64,000 bases of DNA from Bryobacterales bacterium (GTDB taxonomy: Bacteria; Acidobacteriota; Terriglobia; Bryobacterales; Bryobacteraceae). The stretch's first letter is position 1; each line of letters begins with the position of its first letter. Below, piece by piece: positions 43,871 to 53,388 of this stretch. The notes beneath the pieces are model-generated. The model did no database searches and was not told where the DNA came from. It was given only the letters and a program-made list of their open reading frames with translations. The DNA lies in assembly GCA_016789905.1 (NCBI GenBank), contig JAEUQC010000130.1, positions 124,001-188,000 on the forward strand, written 5' to 3'. The translations under genes were made by a program, and so were the position numbers.

Positions 43871-44934
43871 CCACCGTCTTCCTCCTGTTGTTCGCCGTGC
43901 GGTTTGGCCTGGCCTGCTCATATGCCCGCCGCCGTTTCGGCCATGCCCGCCCGTCTGGTCCCGCGGCCATTCTGCAGCCAATTCTCTCCGGGGATCCGCT
44001 GCTGGCCGCCACCCTTGCTGAAAACGCCGAAACGCTGCGCAATGAACGGCTGTACTGGCTGGTTGACGATGACGATCCAGCCGGACAGAGCGCCGCCGAG
44101 GGCGGCATTGCCCAAGTGGTCACGGGCCCGGCGCCGCGAGACGGCCAGAACCCGAAGGCGGTGAAACTGGCGCGTGCCTTGGCGCTGGTTGCGGAGCCCA
44201 CCGTCGTTGTGCTCGATGACGACACGCGAATCGGGAACCTCGAACTGGATCGTCTGCTTGCCTCGCTGGAGATAGCGGACCTCGTCACCGGACTCCCTGT
44301 ATTCGTCTCCGGTGGCTCAATCTACGAGCGTTTCGTGGGCGGATTCGTGAACGGTAACGCACTGCTCACCTACCTGCCCGCCGCCTCTGTTGGAACGCAA
44401 CACACAATCAACGGCATGATCTACGCTGCGCGAACGGAGGAACTCCGTGCGTTGGGCGGCTTTGCTGCGATTCAGACCCAGCTTACCGACGACTACGCCA
44501 TGGCCCAGCTTTTCGAACGCAACGGCCGGAGAATTCTGCAAACGGCCGTGTGTGTACGCGTCGGCATGACCATCCGCGACGCCGCCCACTGCGGCCGCGT
44601 GCTGCGGCGATGGTTTCTCTTTGCAAACCGCTACTTGCGGGATAACGCCGGCTTGCCATTACTGCTGCTCGTTGGACTGCCCTCTGTTCTGCCACTCGCC
44701 GGGGTTGTTTTCGGCTGGCCATGGTTCGTGCTGCTCGCCGGAAAGGCCGCGATGAACCGCTGGCTACTGTGGCGAGTTGCCGGCATAAGCAGCGGCATCA
44801 TGGACGTTGTCTTTGAAGTACTGGCGGATGTCCTCTCGCCGCTCTTCTATCTTTCCGCGCTTGTCCGGCCGCATGAACTGCGTTGGCGCAGCCGCCGGAT
44901 TGCGATGGATGGGGAACGGATCCGGTATCGATGA
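43858..44934 (+). CDS. Membrane glycosyltransferase, GT2/GT21 (ceramide glucosyltransferase-like)
   Basis: This is a 358-residue glycosyltransferase with an N-terminal membrane helix (LATVFLLLFAVRFGLACSY). Catalytic aspartates are seen in YWLVDDDDPAG (about 70-73), VVVLDDDTRIG (about 120-122) and QLTDDYAMAQ (about 211-212). They are followed by VLRRWFLF, which fits the (Q/R)xxRW-type site loosely, and C-terminal membrane segments. This layout matches GT21 and HpnI-like enzymes that glycosylate lipids. ATG at 43858 starts the membrane helix; an upstream frame to 43699 is not credible. It overlaps both neighbours. Confidence 0.85.
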   Translation: MAALATVFLLLFAVRFGLACSYARRRFGHARPSGPAAILQPILSGDPLLAATLAENAETLRNERLYWLVDDDDPAGQSAAEGGIAQVVTGPAPRDGQNPKAVKLARALALVAEPTVVVLDDDTRIGNLELDRLLASLEIADLVTGLPVFVSGGSIYERFVGGFVNGNALLTYLPAASVGTQHTINGMIYAARTEELRALGGFAAIQTQLTDDYAMAQLFERNGRRILQTAVCVRVGMTIRDAAHCGRVLRRWFLFANRYLRDNAGLPLLLLVGLPSVLPLAGVVFGWPWFVLLAGKAAMNRWLLWRVAGISSGIMDVVFEVLADVLSPLFYLSALVRPHELRWRSRRIAMDGERIRYR

Positions 44935-45542
44935 ACGCATATCTACAGCGCCTGGCCGCGGCCTCCGCCACGCTGCCGCCGGCGGAGTCCAGAATTGTCC
45001 TGCTCACCGGGCAAAGTTCGTTCACCACCTCCGCGCTTAGCCCGGCGCAGATCGCGTTCCTGCGGGAAGTGGCGCCACCGGGTTGCTCGGTTGTGGAGCG
45101 CGGGTTCCCTTTTGATCCTTCGTTCGACGGCGTGGGTTTCTCCAGTACGGGCATCATCGGCGCCTCCTGGCGCAATGCCCGGCAGGTTTACTGGGCGCTT
45201 CACTCGCAACGTTTTCAGCAAGCCGTGGCCATGCGTCTGCAAACGGTGTTGGACTCGACCCGGCGCCGGCTGGTCATCGTCACGGGAAGCTGCGGGTTGC
45301 AACTGGCAAATGCCGCCTGGCCGCATTTGGGCCTGCCGCCCCAGCTTCGAATAGACGTCATCGCACTAGGCCCGGCTTGCTTCGGCGGCCTTCACCTGCC
45401 GGCGCAGATCGTGCGTGGCCGTCGCGACGTGTGGAGCCGGATATTCTATGGAGACCGGGTAGACCATGTTTGTGGATGCGGTCATCTGGAATACTGGGAA
45501 TCGGAAGAGGCGCGTGTGCTGGTGCGAGGGCTGCTGCGATGA
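44931..45542 (+). CDS. Unrecognised 203-residue protein in the glycosylation operon
   Basis: I do not recognise this family. The protein has no clear signal peptide or membrane helix. IVTGSCGLQLANAAW at about residues 115-130 resembles a strand and nucleophile elbow with Cys as central residue (G-S-C-G). A later FGGLHLPAQIV and a Cys/His-rich VCGCGHLEYWE near the C-terminus could supply other active-site or metal residues. An alpha/beta-hydrolase-like acyltransferase or esterase is one possibility. ATG at 44931 overlaps the upstream stop, and its own stop overlaps the next ATG, both as ATGA. It is therefore tightly co-translated with the two glycosyltransferases. Confidence 0.75.
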   Translation: MNAYLQRLAAASATLPPAESRIVLLTGQSSFTTSALSPAQIAFLREVAPPGCSVVERGFPFDPSFDGVGFSSTGIIGASWRNARQVYWALHSQRFQQAVAMRLQTVLDSTRRRLVIVTGSCGLQLANAAWPHLGLPPQLRIDVIALGPACFGGLHLPAQIVRGRRDVWSRIFYGDRVDHVCGCGHLEYWESEEARVLVRGLLR

Positions 45543-46753
45543 AACGAATCGTGTTCGTGGCGCCGCCTTTTGCCGGGCATCTGAACCCGCTATTGCCGCT
45601 GGCCGTCGCCGCCCGGGATGCCGGCTACGAGGTTAGCGTAATTTCGGGCGCCCGCAAACTGGCCGCCATTCGCCAACTGGGACTGCCCGCCTACGCACTG
45701 CGCTCTGTTGAAGCGGATGCGCTGGAGTCGATCGCCAACAGCCCCGCGCGCGTCGTCGGCAATCCCATCCGGTTGTTCGCCCAGTTCCGGCAGAACCTGG
45801 CTCTGCTGCCAGCCATTCGCCAGGAGTTGTTGGACCTGTGGCGCCAGGAAACGCCGGACCTGGTGGTGGCCGATTCCGTTGCACCCGTTGCTGGGATGGT
45901 CTGCGATGCGTTGGGCATCTCCTGGATTACCACCATCGCCACGCCTTTCGCTATCGAAAACCGCCACGGCGTGCCCGCCTACTGCGGCGGCTGGCGGCCC
46001 GGCTCGCCGATCCGTGATGCGCTCGGGCGCATGGCCATACGTGGCTTCAAGCGTACCGTGGCATGGTATTTCCGCCGGGACTTCGCAGCGTTCGGAGAAC
46101 GGTTCCCATACCGGGAAGACGGGTCGGAACGCATCTACTCTTCGCGGGCGATTCTTGGCTTCGGCCTGCCTGAAATTGAGTTTCCACGGGATTGGCCCGC
46201 GTGCTTTCAAATGATCGGGCCGGTTGTCGAATCGCCGGAGCAAGGCCCAGCTTTGTCCTTCCCGGAGGGCCAGCGGCGCGTGCTTGTCACAGTGGGGACG
46301 CACCTGCTGTGGGCCAAACGAACGCTCACCGGAAGCGTGGTCAAGCTGTCGGCCGCATTTCCCGGTGTTCACTTTTCCGTGTCGATGGGGGGCGGCGAAG
46401 GCATCCCCGTCCGTGTTTCAGAGGCGGTGACCGTTCACCCCTTTGTCCCCTACGCGCGGGACTTAGGCTCCTTTGATGCAGTGATTCACCACGGCGGCGC
46501 GGGCGTTACGTATGCGGCCATTCTGCAGGGTGTGCCCAGCGTTGTTATTCCCCACGATTATGACCAGTTCGATTACGCCGCTCGCGTCGAACACTTTGGG
46601 CTCGGCCTGCGCGCTGATTCGATTGCCAGCTCGGGCCAGGCTCTGCGTCGTGTGCTGGCGCAAAGCTGGCCCGAATTGAAGCGCGTCTCCATCGCGGCGC
46701 AATCCCACCGGCCGGTGGAGCGGTTCCTGGCCGTGGTGCGCGCGACAATCTAG
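45539..46753 (+). CDS. GT1/MGT-family glycosyltransferase
   Basis: This 404-residue GT-B glycosyltransferase resembles macrolide, sterol and carotenoid (CrtX-like) glucosyltransferases. The acceptor-domain start is VFVAPPFAGHLNPLLPLA. The sugar-nucleotide site is the C-terminal HHGGAGVTYAAILQGVPSVV followed by PHDYDQFDYAARV. It would transfer a sugar to a small lipophilic acceptor. ATG at 45539 overlaps the previous stop. Its TAG stop overlaps the TAG of the convergent TonB receptor gene within CTAG at 46750-46753. Confidence 0.88.
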   Translation: MKRIVFVAPPFAGHLNPLLPLAVAARDAGYEVSVISGARKLAAIRQLGLPAYALRSVEADALESIANSPARVVGNPIRLFAQFRQNLALLPAIRQELLDLWRQETPDLVVADSVAPVAGMVCDALGISWITTIATPFAIENRHGVPAYCGGWRPGSPIRDALGRMAIRGFKRTVAWYFRRDFAAFGERFPYREDGSERIYSSRAILGFGLPEIEFPRDWPACFQMIGPVVESPEQGPALSFPEGQRRVLVTVGTHLLWAKRTLTGSVVKLSAAFPGVHFSVSMGGGEGIPVRVSEAVTVHPFVPYARDLGSFDAVIHHGGAGVTYAAILQGVPSVVIPHDYDQFDYAARVEHFGLGLRADSIASSGQALRRVLAQSWPELKRVSIAAQSHRPVERFLAVVRATI

Positions 46754-49700
46754 AAGTAGATTTTCGCCGCGAACTGTATCACCCGCATAGGATTCCGCAG
46801 GCCTCGGATTTCACCGTTCCGCGGACCATCGGGGATGATGGAAGCCGTGGACGTGAAACTGATTCCGCCAGGTTGACCGAAGTTTGGCTTGTTCAGCAGA
46901 TTGAAGAACTCCGACCGGAACTGGATGCGGCCCTGTTCGCCCAGGAACCCGAGCTTCCAGTTCTTAAATATCGAAAAGTCCATGATGTTCCCGCCGGGGC
47001 TTATCATCGCATCAATCGCCGAACTGCCATAGTGGCAAAGGTCCGGGCGGCCGTTGATGTTACAGTCGGTACGCCGGAATGCCGTGATGTCGTACCACAT
47101 TTGGCGGCTGGCGGCGTCGCCCAATCGTCCATCGGCCACGCGGTCTGGCATCGTGAACCCGCCGGTGTTCAGGTTTCCGCCGGTAACTGTAAAGGGGAAG
47201 CCCGTGCGCAGCGTATAGACGCCGTTTGTCTGCCATCCGGCCAGGAACGCGCCTGCCACGCCGCGGAACCGGTTCAGGAAGGGCATCTCATACACGAAGT
47301 TGAAAACGCTGTTATGCGTGACGTCGAATCCATACCGGCCCCGGTTCCCTCGCCGGTCGCGTGGGTTCTGTGATCCGTTCTGAATACCCGCTCCGCCCTC
47401 ATTGCGGCCATAGCCTTCGCCCAGCGCCTTGGAATACGTGTAGGCCCAGCCGAACACAAGCCCATGGCTGTAACGCTTTTCAAAGTTTGTCTGCAGCGCG
47501 TGGTAACTGCCATTGGCGTAGCTATCCAGATAGCGGATGTTGCCGGTGCCGAAAACGCGCGGCTGTCCGTTGGCATCGTTTTCCCCCTGCGAAACATGGA
47601 ACGGATACGGACGCCGTGCCTGGATGTTCGTATCCAGATAGGCAGGGTCCGGGTTGTTCCACGTCACCGTATTGTCAATGTGGCTCGATTTGCTGCCAAC
47701 GTAGCCGACCGTCAACAGAATGCTGAACGGCAGTTCGCGCTGCACATCGAAACTCCACTGCCAATGATTTGGCGATCTGTTATCCGGCGGAACCAGAATG
47801 GTGTTCCGGACCGAGGAGACGGACCCGCTTCCGACCCCGTAAATATTGCCCACTGAGTTGATAAACCCGGGTCGCAGCCGGCTGGGCTGCACCTGGTACG
47901 TGCGCCCAGCGTAGTCGTAGTTGAACGTGGGTAGAATATCCTGCTGTATCTGATAGGCAATCGTCCCGGACACGGGCGGCACCAGGTTGAGAATCGTGTA
48001 ATTATTCAACTGTTGCGCGTTGGCGAACCAGCCCAGGCCACCGCGCATCACCCACTTGTTTGTCGCACGATAAGCAAATCCGACACGCGGCATGAAATAG
48101 CGATTGTCTTTGTTATAGGGCGCCCAATTCACGGTATTCACGTTGGGCACAACGGTGGGCAGGTTCCGCCCGTCCGCCGTCCGTGTCAACACGTCCAGCC
48201 GCAGCGTGCGCCACGCGCCGAACGAATCCAGCGGCACCTGGAAATAATCCCAGCGCAGACCGATATTCATCGTGAGCTTACGGGTTACTTTCCAATCGTC
48301 CAGGAAATAGGCGGACCACCGATTCTGCCTGGGCGCGGTGAACGGGAATCCCTCTCCGGTTTCCGTATTGCCGAAATAGCCCATCAGCCACCCGGCCAAA
48401 TTGTACCCGCCCGGACAGCACGCGACAGAGCCCCGGGCAACGTTGGCCGCCGCGCGGTCCAACAGCAGCCGCCGGTACTCGAAGCCGGTCTTGAACGTAT
48501 GCGAGCCGCGGGTTAGCGAGAGGTTATTGGTGAATTGGTGTACCGTGTTAAAGTCGTAGCCGTTGCCGCCGTCCCGGTCGCCGGCGATGATAGTGGGCGG
48601 CAGGCCCACTTCGCGGTCGGTGAACTTTCGGCCGCTGGTCACCCGGAACTGCCCCAGTCCCAGCGTGTCCAGGTCGAAGCCCGTGTTCGTTCGCGGATTC
48701 AGCGTATTGTTATCGGATTTGTTCAGCCCATAGCGGAACTCGTTCACCGTGGTGGGATTGATGATCTTCACCCATTGGGCCGCCATATTGGCGTTCACCG
48801 AAGTTACAAAATATGTCAGGTTCGGGTTCAGGTCGCCATTGGTCCACGACCCGCGATCGGTAATGTAGCGGACAAACACCTTGTCTTTCGACGAAAGCGT
48901 GTGATCGATCCGGAACATGTACTGATTGTTCTTGATGATGTTCGGCACCGAGCCGCGCGCGTTGATATCGAGTGGATCCGACGGAACGAACATCGGCAGC
49001 GGCAGGTAGCGGTTCACATAGTCCTGCGTGGCCTTGTTGATCCGGCTGGCGGGAATGATATTGGTAATGCGGCCGGAGGAATCGCGGAACGGGTCCCCGG
49101 TTAGCGGATCGAAGATGATGGTTGGTTGGCGAATCGGCACACCGCTCGCATTCAGCGGCGGCGTCAGCAACGAGGAAAAATCTCCGGTCCGGAACGCGGC
49201 CGGAAACCAGAACGCTTCCTGCACCACCTCACGCGTTTCGCGCCGGCCTTCGTAGTTGAAACTCCAAAACGTGCGGTCCTTGCCGTTGTACATCTTCGGA
49301 AACAGCACCGGCCCGCCCACAAACACACCAAACTGGTTGCGCCGCAGCACGGGTTTTGGCGATTCGCGCGCGCCTGCCGGCTGCTGGAAGTTCAGAAAGT
49401 AGTCCTTCGCCGCGAACTTGTCGTTGCGAAGAAATTCGTAGAATGTGCCGTGCAGTTGATTCGTCCCGGATTTCACCACCATCTGCATAATCGCGCCGCT
49501 GTTCTGTCCATACTCGGCGGAGTAAGAAGAGGTCTGCACGCGGAACTCTTCCAGCGCGTCAATCGAAGGCGAAAACGATGCTGTGTTCACTCGGGGCTCG
49601 GTGGCGATCACGCCATCCAGTGTCACCTGCTGATTCACCTCCCGCTGCCCGTTGGCGCTGATGGCCACTCCGTTGCCCGGAATCGGAAACCCGCCCGAAC

Positions 49701-50205
49701 CATCCAGCCCCATTCGAATGCCGAACTGCACACCCGGTATCAACACCGCCAGCGTGGCCACATTTCGCCCATTCAGCGGAAGTTCCACCACTCGCTTGTT
49801 GTCTATGTTTCCGCCCACCGCCGCGTCTTCCGTCTTCAACACAACACCCGCCGCCGAGACCTGCACCACCTCGGTGGCCTGTCCCACCTGCATCTGAAAA
49901 TCCACGCGCGCTTTCTGCTGCAGTTGCACGGCAATATTCTTTTGCTCCTGCGTGCTGAAACCTTTCGCCGCCACTGTCACCGAGTATTCCCCCACATCGA
50001 TCAGCGGAAAGGAATAGTTGCCGTCATTGTTGGTGACTGTCTGGCGTGTGGCGCCTGTTCCCGCTCTGCGCAGCGTGATCTGCGCTCCGGGAACGGAGGC
50101 ACCCGAAGGGTCTACTACAGTGCCAAGGATTTCGGTGGACGTCGTCTGGGTATAGGCGACGCTATGGATCAGCAGCAGGGACAGCGAAACGTTTAGCAGT
50201 TTCAA
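46750..50205 (-). CDS. Oar-like TonB-dependent receptor with carboxypeptidase-regulatory domain (receptor 3)
   Basis: This is an outer-membrane receptor of 1151 residues. The start is set at TTG 50205 because it begins a signal peptide (KLLNVSLSLLLIHSVAY), has a GAGGTG ribosome site at 50210-50215, and lies about 30 bp below a TATACT box. A frame reaching 50304 has no signal character before it. The regulatory-like beta domain is at about 25-105 (GTVVDPSGASVPGAQITL). The plug has VVELPLNGRNVATL and the barrel ends IQFAAKIYF. It converges on the glycosylation operon. The ligand is unknown. Confidence 0.88.
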   Translation of the reverse strand: MKLLNVSLSLLLIHSVAYTQTTSTEILGTVVDPSGASVPGAQITLRRAGTGATRQTVTNNDGNYSFPLIDVGEYSVTVAAKGFSTQEQKNIAVQLQQKARVDFQMQVGQATEVVQVSAAGVVLKTEDAAVGGNIDNKRVVELPLNGRNVATLAVLIPGVQFGIRMGLDGSGGFPIPGNGVAISANGQREVNQQVTLDGVIATEPRVNTASFSPSIDALEEFRVQTSSYSAEYGQNSGAIMQMVVKSGTNQLHGTFYEFLRNDKFAAKDYFLNFQQPAGARESPKPVLRRNQFGVFVGGPVLFPKMYNGKDRTFWSFNYEGRRETREVVQEAFWFPAAFRTGDFSSLLTPPLNASGVPIRQPTIIFDPLTGDPFRDSSGRITNIIPASRINKATQDYVNRYLPLPMFVPSDPLDINARGSVPNIIKNNQYMFRIDHTLSSKDKVFVRYITDRGSWTNGDLNPNLTYFVTSVNANMAAQWVKIINPTTVNEFRYGLNKSDNNTLNPRTNTGFDLDTLGLGQFRVTSGRKFTDREVGLPPTIIAGDRDGGNGYDFNTVHQFTNNLSLTRGSHTFKTGFEYRRLLLDRAAANVARGSVACCPGGYNLAGWLMGYFGNTETGEGFPFTAPRQNRWSAYFLDDWKVTRKLTMNIGLRWDYFQVPLDSFGAWRTLRLDVLTRTADGRNLPTVVPNVNTVNWAPYNKDNRYFMPRVGFAYRATNKWVMRGGLGWFANAQQLNNYTILNLVPPVSGTIAYQIQQDILPTFNYDYAGRTYQVQPSRLRPGFINSVGNIYGVGSGSVSSVRNTILVPPDNRSPNHWQWSFDVQRELPFSILLTVGYVGSKSSHIDNTVTWNNPDPAYLDTNIQARRPYPFHVSQGENDANGQPRVFGTGNIRYLDSYANGSYHALQTNFEKRYSHGLVFGWAYTYSKALGEGYGRNEGGAGIQNGSQNPRDRRGNRGRYGFDVTHNSVFNFVYEMPFLNRFRGVAGAFLAGWQTNGVYTLRTGFPFTVTGGNLNTGGFTMPDRVADGRLGDAASRQMWYDITAFRRTDCNINGRPDLCHYGSSAIDAMISPGGNIMDFSIFKNWKLGFLGEQGRIQFRSEFFNLLNKPNFGQPGGISFTSTASIIPDGPRNGEIRGLRNPMRVIQFAAKIYF

Positions 50206-50241
50206 AATGCACCTCGCAAGGCGGACCGAATTTGGTTGCCT

Positions 50242-50247
50242 AGTATA
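50242..50247 (-). promoter_or_regulatory. Possible -10 box of TonB receptor 3
   Basis: On the minus strand this reads TATACT, about 37 nt before the TTG start. A TTGCAT further upstream is too far (21-bp spacer) to be a good -35, so the call is tentative. Confidence 0.35.
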
Positions 50248-50334
50248 GCGGGTTTTGGAAGGGGTACGATGCAACTGCGCGGATTCCGCTTTCTTCACCG
50301 CCATACTTTTCGCGGTTATTGCGTCTGTTCCCCC

Positions 50335-53300
50335 TTAACGAAAATCGTGCGACTTCACCGCCACCTGCGCATTTCGCACCGGCCCCACCTTCCGCGCCCG
50401 AATGGAGATCGCCCCGCGCTGATTTTGCAGCACCCCGCCCACTAATAAATACGAGTGCTGCAACACTGTCGTCCGCACCTCCGCAAACAGCTTCGGCGGC
50501 ACAATGATATTCGAAATCCCTGTCTCGTCTTCCAGGCTCAGAAACACAAACCCCTTCGCCGTCTGCGGCTGCTGCCGGCAGATCACTAATCCCGCCACCC
50601 GCACAAACCGCTCGCTCGGCACGTTCCACAAATCGCCCGCGCGCAACACCCCTTGCTGGTCCAACCGCTCACGCGCATACTGCATCGGATGTGCGCCAAT
50701 TGATAGGCCGCTATTGCGGAAATCGGCATGCAAACGGTCAAGGTCCTCCATCGGCGCCAACGGCGACGGCGCATCCCCGCCCGCATCAAACAAAGGCCCT
50801 GACGGCCGCGCCGCCAAACTCGCCTGCCACACCGCATCCCGCCGGTGCCGCTGTTCGGACCCGCCGATCTTATTCAACGCACCCAACTCCGCCAACCGGT
50901 ACAGATCCTCCTTCGACACCGCCGGCACCCGCCGCTTCATCTCATCGATACTCCCAAACGGCCGCGCCAATACCAGCGCCTCCGCCACCGCCCGCCGCAG
51001 CCCCTTCACATAGTTCATTCCCAGCCGCAGGCACAGCGCCCCGTCCCTCGCCTCAATCGTGCATAGCCAGTCCGACACCGTCACATCCACCGGCAACACC
51101 CGCAGCCCATGCCGCTGCGCATCTTTTACCAGCGTCGATGGACTATAAAACCCCATCGGCTGATTGTTCAATATCGCCGCCGTGAACGCCGCCAGATAAT
51201 GCTCTTTCAAATACGCGCTGGCATAGCTCAACAGCGCGAAGCTCGCCGCGTGCGATTCGGGAAACCCATATAGCGCGAACGCCGTGATCGACTGCACAAT
51301 CGCGTCCTGCGTTTTGCCCGTAATCCCATTCGCCGTCATCCCCGCCCGCAGCCGCTCCTCCACATCCGCCATGCGCTTTTGCGAGCGCTTAAATCCCATC
51401 GCCCGCCGCAGGTCCTCCGCTTCCCCGCCCGTAAAATTCGCCGCGATCATCGCCATCCGCAATAACTGCTCCTGAAACAGCGGCACGCCCATCGTGCGTT
51501 TCAACACCTGGTCAAGCGACGGATGCAGGCTCTCCGGCGCCTCCATCCCCTGCCGCCGCCGCAGGTACGGATGCAGCATGTTGCCCACAATCGGACCCGG
51601 CCGGATAATCGCCACCTGCACCACAATGTCGTAGAAATTCTCCGGCCGCATCCGCGGCAGACACGACATCTGCGCCCGGCTTTCTACCTGAAACATCCCG
51701 ATCGTATCCGCCCGCTGCAGCGCGTCGTACACCACCGGATCGTCCTTCGGAATCAGCGCCAGGTCCACTTCCTCTTTGTAGTGGATCCGGATCAGATCCA
51801 GCGATTCTTTCAACACCGCCATCATCCCCAGCCCCAGCAGGTCCACCTTGATGATCCCCATATCGGCGCAGTCTTCCTTGTCCCACTGCACGATCACCCG
51901 CCCCGGCATCGTCGCCGGCTGCAACGGCACAATGCAGTCAAGCTGACCTTCGCAGATCACCATCCCGCCGGAGTGTTGCCCCAGGTGGCGCGGCAGATCC
52001 AGAATCGCGCGCACCATCGCTTGCAGATGACGCTCCCGCGGTGAGTCCAGCGCCAATCCCGCCTTCTCCAAATCCGCCCCGTCCCCGCGCCCGATCAGCG
52101 TCGACAGCCGCCCCAACTGTTCTTCCGGAAAGCCCAGCGCCTTCCCCGCGTCGCGCACTGCCGAACGCGCGCGATAGCTGATCACATTCGCCGTCATCGC
52201 CGCGCCTAGTTGCCCGTAGCGCGCATAGACATATTGAATCGCCTGCTCGCGTTGCTCCCCGCTCGCCAAGTCCAAATCGATATCCGGCCACTCCCCCCGC
52301 TCTTCGGAAAGAAACCGTTCAAACAAAAGCTCCATCCCCACCGGGTCGACAGCCGTAATCCCCAGCGAATAACACACCGCGCTATTGGCCGCCGAACCCC
52401 GCCCCTGCACCATGATTCCTTCCCGCCGGCAGAACTCGACTATATCCCAGACGATCAAAAAATAGCCCGCCAACTCCAGCTTTTCAATCAGCCGCAACTC
52501 TCGCTCCAACTGCCGGCGCGCGCGATCGTGCAGTGGCCGGTAGCGCCGCTCGGCCCCCTCAAACGTGCGCTTCCACAAAAAACTGTCCATCGTTTCACCC
52601 GGCGGCACCGGGTAGAGCGGGAACTGATAGCCCAGATCCTCCAACGTGAACTCCAGTCGCTCGCCCAGCGCCCTCGCCCCTTCCAGCGCTTGCGGAATAT
52701 CGGCGAACAGCGCCGCCATCTGTCGCCCGGTCTTTAAGAAGCGTTCGGAGTTCCGCGCCAGCAGCCGGCCCGCTTCGTCAATCGTGGTGTGGTGCCGCAC
52801 GCAGGTCAGTACATCCATCAGCGCCCGATCCTCCCGCGTCGCATGGCTCACCCCATTCGCCGCCGCCACCGGCAGGCCCATCTGCAGGAACGTCTGCGTA
52901 CGAGCCTCTTCCTCGCGCAGCAGGTGCCGTTGGATGTCGATTACCGCGCGCCCATCCGGGAATGCGCCGCGCAGTTTGTCCACCATCGCCGGCGCGCTGC
53001 CATTGGCAAGTGCCCACTCCAACGGATCCGACGCCAGACACACCAGCCCCGCCGCGTACTCTTCCACGTCGGCGAACGTCGCCGCGCGCCTCTGCAGCTT
53101 CACCCGCGTAATCAGCCGGCACAGGTTCCGGTACCCCTCCCGCGTCGCTGCGATCAACGGATAGCGAAACCCCTCCTCAGCCGTCACCTCCGCCCCAATC
53201 CACGCGCGCACGCCTCGCTTCTTCGCTTCTTTATGAAATCGCACCGCCCCGGATACCGCGTCCCGGTCCAGCAGCGCCACCGCCGGTATCTCCAGCTTCG

Positions 53301-53388
53301 CCGCTTGTTCTATCAGCGTCTCCGGCAGGCTCGCGCCCTCCAGAAAACTGAACGCCGAACGCGCGCGCAACTCCGGCAGCGCCGTCAA
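50335..53388 (-). CDS. dnaE2: Error-prone DNA polymerase DnaE2
   Basis: DnaE2 (ImuC) is the catalytic polymerase of the mutasome used for translesion synthesis after DNA damage. The 1017-residue protein opens with a PHP domain (LRARSAFSFLEGASLPE). It carries palm-domain carboxylates in WPDIDLDLASGE and IIKVDLLGLGMM, the QGRGSAANSAVCYSLGIT finger region, and a C-terminal OB fold. The start is TTG at 53388, fixed by an AAGGAG ribosome site at 53396-53401 and by the TTGA overlap with the imuB stop; earlier codons are in the imuB frame and lack PHP similarity. Third gene of the imuA-imuB-dnaE2 cassette. Confidence 0.95.
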   Translation of the reverse strand: MTALPELRARSAFSFLEGASLPETLIEQAAKLEIPAVALLDRDAVSGAVRFHKEAKKRGVRAWIGAEVTAEEGFRYPLIAATREGYRNLCRLITRVKLQRRAATFADVEEYAAGLVCLASDPLEWALANGSAPAMVDKLRGAFPDGRAVIDIQRHLLREEEARTQTFLQMGLPVAAANGVSHATREDRALMDVLTCVRHHTTIDEAGRLLARNSERFLKTGRQMAALFADIPQALEGARALGERLEFTLEDLGYQFPLYPVPPGETMDSFLWKRTFEGAERRYRPLHDRARRQLERELRLIEKLELAGYFLIVWDIVEFCRREGIMVQGRGSAANSAVCYSLGITAVDPVGMELLFERFLSEERGEWPDIDLDLASGEQREQAIQYVYARYGQLGAAMTANVISYRARSAVRDAGKALGFPEEQLGRLSTLIGRGDGADLEKAGLALDSPRERHLQAMVRAILDLPRHLGQHSGGMVICEGQLDCIVPLQPATMPGRVIVQWDKEDCADMGIIKVDLLGLGMMAVLKESLDLIRIHYKEEVDLALIPKDDPVVYDALQRADTIGMFQVESRAQMSCLPRMRPENFYDIVVQVAIIRPGPIVGNMLHPYLRRRQGMEAPESLHPSLDQVLKRTMGVPLFQEQLLRMAMIAANFTGGEAEDLRRAMGFKRSQKRMADVEERLRAGMTANGITGKTQDAIVQSITAFALYGFPESHAASFALLSYASAYLKEHYLAAFTAAILNNQPMGFYSPSTLVKDAQRHGLRVLPVDVTVSDWLCTIEARDGALCLRLGMNYVKGLRRAVAEALVLARPFGSIDEMKRRVPAVSKEDLYRLAELGALNKIGGSEQRHRRDAVWQASLAARPSGPLFDAGGDAPSPLAPMEDLDRLHADFRNSGLSIGAHPMQYARERLDQQGVLRAGDLWNVPSERFVRVAGLVICRQQPQTAKGFVFLSLEDETGISNIIVPPKLFAEVRTTVLQHSYLLVGGVLQNQRGAISIRARKVGPVRNAQVAVKSHDFR

